This document shows positions 1-4,920 of a stretch of 5,352 bases of DNA, piece by piece. How positions within the stretch are numbered: the stretch's first letter is position 1; each line of letters begins with the position of its first letter. Origin of the DNA: Bacteroidota bacterium (GTDB lineage: Bacteria; Bacteroidota; Bacteroidia; AKYH767-A; JABDAW01); the NCBI GenBank assembly GCA_023251595.1, contig JAHEYM010000312.1, positions 1 to 5,352 on the forward strand. Direction: 5' to 3'. The notes under the pieces are model-generated. The model did not search any database. It was given only the letters and a program-made list of their open reading frames with translations, and was not told the DNA's origin. Made by a program: the position numbers and the translations under genes.

Positions 1-905
1 ATCGGCGGACTTAGCGGAGGCATCGGCATGGTGGGTCCGCCTTGCACTCCCATCGGAATTTCGGTCGCGTAACTCATTAAATAAATAGTCTGTCCGTTGA
101 GAAGTGAAAGATCGAGTAGTATTTCCGCTCTTTCGCCGGGCGCAAGCCGAACTCTTGTTGTTTGCACCGGTACATTCAGCAAACCACCATCTGAAGCGAT
201 CTGATAAAATTGCATATTCGCCGTGAATCCGAAATTAAATGTCCTTTCTCCTGAGGCATTTAATAATCGGAGTCTCACCACTTGTGCCGGAAGATTCAGA
301 AAAGGATTTTGTGTTCCATTAACGAGTAATGTACTATCTTCCATTCCTTTTGGCATTGCCTGATTCAAAGAATCATATTGCTGACACTGAACAATAACCG
401 GGAAATCATCTATGCCGTATTTTCGCGGAAGTGCGAGCGCAGATTCGCTGCTGTCGCGAACAATAATTAACCCTGCGGCACCTTTTATTGCCTGCTCCGC
501 AGTTTTTTTATGAAGGTGCGGGTGATACCAATAAGTTGCGGCATGATCCATCACAATAAATTGCGGATTCCATGTTCCTCCGGATAATATAGGAGAAAAA
601 GGTCCGCCATCCCAAACCGCCGGAACATGAATTCCGTGCCAGTGAACGGTCGTAGTGTCATCAATAAGATTATTGACCGTAATATTTATATTCGAGCCCC
701 TATTAAAAATCAGCGTCGGACCCAAATAATGATTTGCATTATATGCATACGTATATGAGATATTTCCCGGGAAAAACTGTACGCTGTCCGGGTGCATCGT
801 AAGTATATAGTTAGGTCCCGAAAGAGTGTCGGGAATAAACAGAGGATTTTGGGCTATAGCAAAAAAGCTATATGCAAAAATCACGAGGGTCAGTAATTTT
901 TTCAT
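1..905 (-). CDS. CueO-like multicopper oxidase, N-terminal part (cut by left edge)
   Basis: This is the N-terminal 301 residues of an exported multicopper oxidase; the C-terminus lies beyond the window. The ATG at 903-905 begins a signal peptide (MKKLLTLVIFAYSFFAIAQ, mature from about Q19). The first cupredoxin domain carries two of the four trinuclear copper-binding motifs: HWHG (H88, H90) and WYHPHLHKKT (H128, H130). The 38-residue spacing between the motifs and the HPHxHxKT context followed by AxGLIIV resemble E. coli CueO (H101/H103, H141/H143) more than laccase or CotA. A second cupredoxin domain follows (roughly 160-285), with LLNASGERTFNFGF and LAPGERAEILLDL motifs typical of the family. 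The visible part ends in a Met/Pro-rich stretch (about residues 283-301), where CueO-type enzymes carry their linker and methionine-rich insert. By family knowledge it would oxidise Cu(I) or phenolic substrates with oxygen in the periplasm. The T1 copper ligands are not visible, so the exact subclass is open. No Shine-Dalgarno site is seen. Confidence 0.93.
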   Translation of the reverse strand, partial: MKKLLTLVIFAYSFFAIAQNPLFIPDTLSGPNYILTMHPDSVQFFPGNISYTYAYNANHYLGPTLIFNRGSNINITVNNLIDDTTTVHWHGIHVPAVWDGGPFSPILSGGTWNPQFIVMDHAATYWYHPHLHKKTAEQAIKGAAGLIIVRDSSESALALPRKYGIDDFPVIVQCQQYDSLNQAMPKGMEDSTLLVNGTQNPFLNLPAQVVRLRLLNASGERTFNFGFTANMQFYQIASDGGLLNVPVQTTRVRLAPGERAEILLDLSLLNGQTIYLMSYATEIPMGVQGGPTMPMPPLSPP

Positions 906-912
906 CTATAAA

Positions 913-947
913 AAACTGCCGGAGGACATAAAATCCCCCGGCAGTTT
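913..947 (-). terminator. Rho-independent terminator after the T9SS cargo gene
   Basis: A perfect 10-bp stem pairs 913-922 (aaactgccgg) with 938-947 (ccggcagttt). After one mismatch it can extend by two more G-C pairs, and the loop is A/T-rich. Read on the minus strand, the stem runs into six T residues (positions 915 down to 910). This is a classical intrinsic terminator for the gene whose stop is at 962-964. It ends only seven bases before the ATG of the multicopper oxidase at 905, so it also forms the immediate leader of that gene. Confidence 0.85.
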
Positions 948-961
948 ATTCATTAATTAAT

Positions 962-1843
962 TTATTCGATCACAATATTTCTGACTTCAGTACCTTGTGA
1001 AGTAATTATTTTTACAAAGTAAGCTCCTTTTGAAAATGAAGAAATATCAAGAGTTTGTTTCGATTCACCCGAAAGAATTCCGGCATCTTTTGAGAAGATA
1101 ATTTTACCGGTTAAATCGCTAAGTTCGATTGTAGTATTCAGGGACGTTTTGAAGTTAAGATCCAGATTGAGATTTTTGTTGGCGGGATTAGGATACACAT
1201 TCAGATTACTCAGAAAATTGTTGTTTTCAATTCCTGCAACTGATCCACTGAAAGCTAAATTGTCAACCCAGAGATAATCGCTCGCCGTTGGTGCAGAACC
1301 GCTTGACTTCAATACGATAAGGCAAGTATCCGGCACGACGGTACTCTGATAGCTGAACGGTATGGTGAAACTTGCCCAACTCATTGCCATTCCTGTCAAT
1401 GTAACATTCGCAGTTGCTATAACATCTCTGGAACTTCCATTCCATTTCGAAAGAGTCACAGCAATTGAGCCCTGACTACTGCCATAAATCATGTGTTGCC
1501 ATTTTCCGGTGAAGTTCATTGGTTGAAGTGTGCAGGGAAAACCGCCACTGGGTGTCAGGGTCAGTGAATCGAGCATTCCACTCACTGCGATTCCGGGAAC
1601 AACTGATGTTGCTACTAACAAGGAGGTCAGTTTGAGGTATGAATTTCCGGGCATTCCGGGTGTTCCTTTAGTGGCAGTGTAGGTACTTGCGAGTGCAGTT
1701 GTATTATTCAGTGTGCTCCATTGACTAGGATTAATATGGGTTCCTACGGAATCCCATGTTTCAAAACCATTATTAGGAATTTGCGCTTCGGAAATCGTCA
1801 CAACGAACATCAAAGCAAATAATAGGGTAGAGATTTTTTTCAT
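962..1843 (-). CDS. Secreted T9SS cargo protein with type A C-terminal sorting domain
   Basis: The product has 293 residues. I chose the ATG at 1841-1843 because it begins directly with a signal peptide (MKKISTLLFALMFVVTISEAQ). The frame stays open upstream to 1930 but only through low-complexity sequence without an ATG. The mature protein opens with PNNGFETW and has a beta-rich body (about residues 22-200) ending in YLWVDNLAFSG. This pattern is common in jelly-roll, carbohydrate-binding-like (PCMD-type) domains of Bacteroidota secreted proteins. Residues about 215-293 are a type A sorting domain: NVYPNPANKNLNL, then IELSDLTGKII, then LDISSFSKGAYFVKI and a final VRNIVIE. By family knowledge this tail directs the protein through the type IX secretion system, after which it is usually removed with surface anchoring. 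No catalytic motif is visible, so adhesion or ligand binding is more likely than an enzyme. It lies between the HYC_CC_PP-like gene and the oxidase, all on one strand. Its stop is followed by a terminator. Confidence 0.9.
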   Translation of the reverse strand: MKKISTLLFALMFVVTISEAQIPNNGFETWDSVGTHINPSQWSTLNNTTALASTYTATKGTPGMPGNSYLKLTSLLVATSVVPGIAVSGMLDSLTLTPSGGFPCTLQPMNFTGKWQHMIYGSSQGSIAVTLSKWNGSSRDVIATANVTLTGMAMSWASFTIPFSYQSTVVPDTCLIVLKSSGSAPTASDYLWVDNLAFSGSVAGIENNNFLSNLNVYPNPANKNLNLDLNFKTSLNTTIELSDLTGKIIFSKDAGILSGESKQTLDISSFSKGAYFVKIITSQGTEVRNIVIE

Positions 1844-1867
1844 TTTTGTAAGAGGGTTTATTGTTAG

Positions 1868-1891
1868 TTGATAAGTTGATAGGTTGATAGG
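1868..1891. repeat. Three-unit octamer tandem repeat in the leader of the T9SS cargo gene
   Basis: Three direct 8-bp units lie end to end: ttgataag, ttgatagg, ttgatagg. A degenerate ttgttag precedes them. On the coding strand they read as CCTATCAA-type units about 25-50 bases before the start codon. They may reflect replication slippage and could vary between strains. No function is evident. Confidence 0.6.
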
Positions 1892-1906
1892 ATTATCCGG
1901 TCGTAG

Positions 1907-1943
1907 GGCAGTTGAAGTGGAATCAACCAAAACACTTACTGCC
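1907..1943. other. Hairpin between the Cys/His-rich gene and the T9SS cargo gene
   Basis: The left arm 1907-1919 (ggcagt, a 2-base bulge tg, aagtg) pairs with the right arm 1933-1943 (cactt, actgcc). This gives 11 base pairs with one bulge and a 13-base loop. It lies 26 bases beyond the stop of the 1970-2365 gene. No T-tract follows on either strand, so it is not a standard intrinsic terminator. It could stabilise an upstream mRNA end or act as a weak terminator. Confidence 0.5.
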
Positions 1944-1969
1944 GAAATCTAATCCTGAAAAAACAAAAA

Positions 1970-2365
1970 TCAAATTCTATACACGCAGAGAAAATTATCC
2001 GGAAATATTTTACTTTCGGGCGGTGCATTTGCCATGGCGCCGGCGTAATACGTGTGATCAATACAAGAAAAAAAGAAAGAATTGTTCGGAAGAATGAAGA
2101 TATTTGAAGTTGGAGAGGAATCAAATGAAACAACATCGGAAGAAGACAGGAAAAAGTCGTGTGTAGTCTGAATCGTAAACTTATGATCGTGACAGCATGA
2201 ATCAGTATGTTTTCTGCTTTGATGGTCGCATGTACATTTTTTGTTAAGGGGGATTCCAAATATGCTGATAGCATCTCTTCCGCCACAGTCGTGGATCGTA
2301 AGCTGCAGTCCGATGGCAGTTGCACCGAAAAAAAGACCAAAAAGCAAAGCTGAAACCCGTTTCAT
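1970..2365 (-). CDS. HYC_CC_PP-like small Cys/His-rich secreted protein
   Basis: The product has 131 residues with an N-terminal hydrophobic export signal (MKRVSALLFGLFFGATAIG). Three landmarks in the right order match the Bacteroidota family named HYC_CC_PP: IHDCGG (residues 24-29, with D in place of the usual Y), SCCHDH (56-61) followed by KFTIQT, and ANAPPES (112-118) near the C-terminus. Between residues 25 and 69 there are five cysteines and several histidines (H25, C27, C44, C46, H48, H53, C57, C58, H59, H61, H69), which suggests metal binding outside the cytoplasm. The function of the family is not established; from memory its members often lie near TonB-dependent receptors or heavy-metal genes. 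The gene starts 170 bp from the divergent arsR-type gene. No confident promoter of its own was found. The call rests on motif order, since the sequence is otherwise poorly conserved. Confidence 0.8.
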   Translation of the reverse strand: MKRVSALLFGLFFGATAIGLQLTIHDCGGRDAISIFGIPLNKKCTCDHQSRKHTDSCCHDHKFTIQTTHDFFLSSSDVVSFDSSPTSNIFILPNNSFFFSCIDHTYYAGAMANAPPESKIFPDNFLCVYRI

Positions 2366-2482
2366 CGGGTCGAAGTTCTGTCAAATAATTGAAATTCCCA
2401 AATTTTGCTTTAAAATCAGCTCTAATCCTCTTATAAGAAAAATGTATAACTCAACGATTTATTCTTACTATTTGTAAATTTA

Positions 2483-2514
2483 TTTGGAATTTTGTTTATT
2501 AGTTCATAATTTTG
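2483..2514 (+). promoter_or_regulatory. Bacteroidota-type promoter of the arsR-dsrE operon
   Basis: A -33 element TTTG (2483-2486) is followed after 20 bp by TAATTTTG (2507-2514), an exact match to the Bacteroidota -7 consensus TAnnTTTG with standard spacing. Transcription would be expected to begin near 2518-2521, giving a leader of about 15-18 bases before the ATG at 2536. The leader is A-rich (aactaacaaaa), as is usual for translation initiation in this phylum. Confidence 0.75.
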
Positions 2515-2527
2515 TGAACTATTAAAC
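2494..2527. promoter_or_regulatory. 34-bp palindromic operator overlapping the -7 element
   Basis: The arms gtttattagttca (2494-2506) and tgaactattaaac (2515-2527) are complementary at 12 of 13 positions; the inner seven are perfect. The 8-bp centre is exactly the -7 promoter element TAATTTTG. A dimeric winged-helix repressor bound here would cover the -7 box and the start of transcription. This fits autorepression by the ArsR-type protein encoded nine bases downstream. Whether it also affects the divergent gene at 2365 is uncertain, because it lies about 130 bp from that start codon. Confidence 0.8.
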
Positions 2528-2535
2528 TAACAAAA

Positions 2536-2868
2536 ATGACTGATAAGGAGATCTTTAATCTTCATGCGGAAGTTTGCAAAGCATTGGGGCACCCCTTGCG
2601 AATAGAGGTGATCGACATACTCGGGAAGGGTGAGCTTTGCTTTACGGATATATTAGAGAGAACCGGCGGACTTAAATCGAATCTTTCTCAGCATCTCTCA
2701 GTAATGACGAATAAAGGGATTCTTAAAGTCAGAAGGCATGGTAAATGCAATTACTACTCACTCACTTCAAAAAAAGTAGCCCGGGCATGTATTCTCATGC
2801 GTGAAGTCCTTATAGATAATCTGAAAAAACATCAATCAGCGTTAATAAAAATATCGGTATCAGGATGA
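2536..2868 (+). CDS. ArsR-family winged-helix transcriptional repressor
   Basis: The product has 110 residues, the usual length for a single-domain ArsR/SmtB protein. Diagnostic features are the opening helix ending in CKALGHPLRIEVIDIL (14-29), the recognition helix region LKSNLSQHLSVMTNKGIL (46-63), and the wing KVRRHGKCNYYSL (64-76). A C-terminal dimerisation helix (about 79-98) contains ACILMREVLIDNL. Four cysteines are present: C14 in helix 1, C35 in GELCF, C71 in the wing and C85 in the last helix. From memory, C14 and C85 recur in a subfamily linked to DsrE genes and may form an inter-helix sensor pair; the classical ArsR CxC site (ELCVCDL) is not complete, since only its first Cys (C35) is present. 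The protein probably represses its own operon through the palindrome at 2494-2527. Its stop overlaps the next start by ATGA. The inducer (metal, persulfide or oxidant) cannot be decided from sequence. Confidence 0.93.
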   Translation: MTDKEIFNLHAEVCKALGHPLRIEVIDILGKGELCFTDILERTGGLKSNLSQHLSVMTNKGILKVRRHGKCNYYSLTSKKVARACILMREVLIDNLKKHQSALIKISVSG

Positions 2869-3185
2869 AAATGGCCATTGTAATATCTACAAACGATGCG
2901 GAGACATCGTGGAATGCGTTCCGTTTCGCAAATTTTTGTCTCGGCAAAAATGAGCAGGCAAAAGTTTTTCTTATTGCGAAAGGAGTTGAAGCTGAACAGG
3001 TGAGTAATTCACAATTCAACATTAAAGAACAAATGGAGAAATTTGTTGCGGCTGAAGGTGAAATTCTTGCTTGCGGAACCTGCTTCAAAATCCGCAATTC
3101 GAATGGAACGGAACTTTGTCCGCTTTCTAATATGAACGATCTTTATGAAATGATAAATGAAGCCGACAAAATATTATGCTTTTAA
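2865..3185 (+). CDS. DsrE-family cytoplasmic thiol protein
   Basis: The product has 106 residues and spans a whole DsrE/DsrF-like domain. It opens with a beta strand and loop (MAIVISTNDAETSWNAFRFA, 3-22), followed by KVFLIAKGVEAE (33-44) and FNIKEQMEKF (51-60). The reactive segment is ILACGTCFKIR (67-77), with C70 and C73 in a CxxC arrangement; a third conserved cysteine, C85, lies in ELCPLSNMNDLYEMI (83-97). In this superfamily such cysteines accept and relay sulfane sulfur as persulfides; the exact partner here is unknown. It has no signal peptide, so it acts in the cytoplasm. The start overlaps the arsR-type stop as ATGA (2865-2868), implying translational coupling. A second ATG two codons later (2871) is also possible and would remove the overlap. 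The gene sits 12 bp before the membrane protein gene in the same operon. Confidence 0.92.
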   Translation: MKMAIVISTNDAETSWNAFRFANFCLGKNEQAKVFLIAKGVEAEQVSNSQFNIKEQMEKFVAAEGEILACGTCFKIRNSNGTELCPLSNMNDLYEMINEADKILCF

Positions 3186-3197
3186 AACAATATAAAG

Positions 3198-3788
3198 ATG
3201 GGTGACCTCTACCAAATTTTGAAGTTGTGGCATATAATTAGTTTTGTATTTATGTCTGTTCCACTGTTTAATTTAATCGTAGTAAATGAACGAGCTTTAA
3301 TGGGTTCATCTTTTAATTTTGGGACAGATCGTTACATGGAAAATATAATTAAACACGGAGCGGTAAGGTGTTACGTTTTTCAATTATCGGTTTTTATTTC
3401 CGGAATACTTTTACTCATATATGGGCCTTTTGGTATTCAGGCAATATGGAATAATTATATTTTACTTGCGAAGACTCTAATTCTTTTTACATTAATGGGT
3501 CTGCTTTCGTACGTCCATTTTTCACTTCAACCCAAGATTGAATCTTTTTTCAACAACATCACACCCGAAACAAAAGTACCGGATAATTTCCTTGCTTCCG
3601 TCAAGCCGTTTCGCATTCTTCGTAAAAGACTTGCGACCGTTTGTCTCTTCCTAGTTCTTACAACAATTATTCTGGGAATGCAGGTTTATACACCTTTCAG
3701 CCTTTCATTAAATTTAATTCTTATCGGAGTTACCGGATTATTCGCGTGGCGTGTAAACAAGACATTGATTTTGTTTGGCTGGGTATAA
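3198..3788 (+). CDS. Five-helix membrane protein, CopD/DUF4149-like layout
   Basis: The product has 196 residues with five predicted membrane segments at about 8-29, 56-75, 87-106, 145-164 and 168-185. TM1 begins with LKLWHIISFVF (H12) and the second is FQLSVFISGILLLIYG. TM3 is LLAKTLILFTLMGLLSYVHFSLQPKIE, with K92 at its start and H107 at its end, and TM4 is RLATVCLFLVLTTIILGM. The order WxHI, small-residue TM2, K...H...P in TM3 and a Gly-ending TM4 resembles CopD, DUF4149 and DUF2269-type proteins. In some of these the histidines bind heme or copper. This similarity is my reading of the pattern, not a search result. It is the last gene of the arsR-dsrE operon, 12 bp after the dsrE-type stop. 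A role as a membrane redox or transport partner of the DsrE protein is inference. Confidence 0.85.
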   Translation: MGDLYQILKLWHIISFVFMSVPLFNLIVVNERALMGSSFNFGTDRYMENIIKHGAVRCYVFQLSVFISGILLLIYGPFGIQAIWNNYILLAKTLILFTLMGLLSYVHFSLQPKIESFFNNITPETKVPDNFLASVKPFRILRKRLATVCLFLVLTTIILGMQVYTPFSLSLNLILIGVTGLFAWRVNKTLILFGWV

Positions 3789-3820
3789 ATCTGACCAGCG
3801 TCACGAAATTGAAGAATCTG
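3789..3820. other. Short gap between convergent genes
   Basis: Only 32 bp separate the stop of the membrane protein gene from the stop of the converging gene at 3821. A 4-bp stem (3792-3795 with 3800-3803) is present but is too weak to call a terminator, and no T-tract follows it. Transcripts from the two sides may therefore overlap at their 3' ends. Confidence 0.5.
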
Positions 3821-4846
3821 TCAAAATCCGTCTTTAAAAAAACGTACCCCAACCGAATATTTATCCCCTTCGCTTTTTATCATTTCAACCGTGATCTCTG
3901 ACACTGACCTCATATATGCTTTTTTATTTTTCGGTTTCGGTCCGAACACGGTTACCTGAACTGCTGCAGGTGATATATATATAGAAGAGTCGGGTCGTTC
4001 ATTCGAAAAAGCAAATTTGTTTCCCATTACACTTTTTATTTTGCTTACTTTTTCGCTATACGTCAATAAAGCATCGTTATAATCTGCATTTTCAAGAAAC
4101 AGGCAGAAAGCATTGCTTTTCGTATTTCCCCAGAAGGTGCTTTTATCTTCTTCGATGAAAGAGATCGCTCCTGTAGGTAACGGGACCACATCAAATGAGG
4201 AATAATACATTCTTCCTTTGTTGTCGCGTGGTGTGGATTTTACTGTTTTAAATCCGCCATACGTATCTGCAAAAACTGTTTTGATATCTTTTGCAAATTG
4301 ATCATCCGCGGCTTCGGTTGTAATCGGAATGTAATGCATAGGTTTCCCCGAATAGACAATAATTTTCACTTCATTTTCTGCCACCATTTTCGGAAAAGGT
4401 CTGCTGACATTAATAAGTGGTCCACCAAAACCATCATCATAAGGAACACCAAAATAGGTGTTGGTATCGCGAGCAAAAGATGCCTCCTGAGAAACATAGT
4501 ATGACGGGAAACATACTTTAATCTGCGCAACTATTTTATCTCCTGCTTTTTTTGCAGCTTCGGCAGAACCAAATATTGGAAACGAAATGATACAGGCAAC
4601 ATCATCTGCTTTTATGTGTCTTACTTCCACAGTGAGACCAAACGGCACAGAAACGGTACACTTATTAAATCGTGCATCTATACCATAATTCAAATCCCCT
4701 CGGGAATGAGAAGTATCTTCAATATTCTTAAAATAATTCGGAGCATCCCGCAACATTTTATTTAATGCATCGCAAAATTGTGCTTCATCCTGAGCCGCGA
4801 CCATTCCGGAAATAAATGTCAGTAATACAATAATCGTTTTTTTCAT
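3821..4846 (-). CDS. Secreted protein of unknown function with an apparent internal duplication
   Basis: The product has 341 residues. The ATG at 4844-4846 begins a clear signal peptide (MKKTIIVLLTFISGMVAAQ) and is preceded by an A-rich leader (on the coding strand, aaaaaatgaaaag). The mature protein appears to be two repeats of one domain of about 150 residues. Repeat 1 runs from about 20 to 168 (AQFCDALNKMLRDAPNYFKNI, then KCTVSVPF, ACIISF, SAEAAKKAGDKI, EVKIIVYSG). Repeat 2 runs from about 181 to 337 (DQFAKDIKTVFADTYGGFKTV, then FDVVPLPTG, FCLFL, YNDALLTYSEKV, GDKYSVGVRFF). I recall similar single-copy domains in small secreted Bacteroidota proteins of unknown function. No enzyme motif, lipobox or T9SS tail is visible, so it is probably periplasmic. 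The C-terminal half aligns with the neighbouring gene at 4921, making the two tandem paralogs. Confidence 0.85.
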   Translation of the reverse strand: MKKTIIVLLTFISGMVAAQDEAQFCDALNKMLRDAPNYFKNIEDTSHSRGDLNYGIDARFNKCTVSVPFGLTVEVRHIKADDVACIISFPIFGSAEAAKKAGDKIVAQIKVCFPSYYVSQEASFARDTNTYFGVPYDDGFGGPLINVSRPFPKMVAENEVKIIVYSGKPMHYIPITTEAADDQFAKDIKTVFADTYGGFKTVKSTPRDNKGRMYYSSFDVVPLPTGAISFIEEDKSTFWGNTKSNAFCLFLENADYNDALLTYSEKVSKIKSVMGNKFAFSNERPDSSIYISPAAVQVTVFGPKPKNKKAYMRSVSEITVEMIKSEGDKYSVGVRFFKDGF

Positions 4847-4891
4847 CTTTTCATTTTTTATACTATATATAATAAGTCTGTTAACCGTTTA

Positions 4892-4918
4892 CTGATCCTG
4901 ATCCTGAAACTGAACCTG
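4892..4918. repeat. Short hexamer repeat between the tandem paralogs
   Basis: The trinucleotide ctg recurs every six bases five times (ctg atc ctg atc ctg aaa ctg aac ctg), forming a degenerate 6-bp tandem repeat just beyond the stop codon of the 4921-5352 gene. It lies within the 74-bp gap between the paralogs. No hairpin or T-tract terminator was seen in this gap. It is probably slippage-derived. Confidence 0.5.
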
Positions 4919-4920
4919 TC

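Noticed and set aside
1844..1930. A 29-residue N-terminal extension of the T9SS cargo protein, starting near 1930
   Set aside because: It begins with TTG, crosses the octamer repeat and would bury a perfect signal peptide; the ATG at 1843 is the natural start.
1912..2097. Plus-strand open frame of 61 codons
   Set aside because: It is antisense to the end of the Cys/His-rich gene, has a highly basic composition and no promoter or motif.
1936..2340. Minus-strand open frame of 134 codons overlapping the HYC_CC_PP-like gene
   Set aside because: It is in another frame of the same stretch, lacks any recognisable motif, and the 1970-2365 frame has an export signal and the family landmarks.
2241..2477. 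Plus-strand open frame of 78 codons running through the divergent intergenic region
   Set aside because: It is antisense to the start of the Cys/His-rich gene, has no motif, and would read through the region upstream of the well-supported operon promoter.
2366..2482. A promoter for the minus-strand Cys/His-rich gene in the divergent region
   Set aside because: Only one-mismatch -7 candidates were found (for example AAAATTTG on the minus strand) and none had a TTTG at the right spacing.
2536..2868. Assignment of the repressor as BigR/SqrR (YgaV-type) or as a classical arsenic ArsR
   Set aside because: The cysteine positions do not clearly match the BigR/SqrR pair, and the alpha3 arsenic-site motif (CxC) is incomplete; only the broad family is supportable.
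2810..3097. Minus-strand open frame of 95 codons
   Set aside because: It is antisense to the arsR end and the dsrE gene, both strongly supported.
3792..3803. Small inverted repeat tgac/gtca as a convergent terminator
   Set aside because: The stem is only four base pairs, with no T-tract on either side.
3641..3901. Plus-strand open frame of 86 codons spanning the convergent junction
   Set aside because: It is out of frame with the membrane protein and antisense to the end of the 341-residue gene; no motif supports it.
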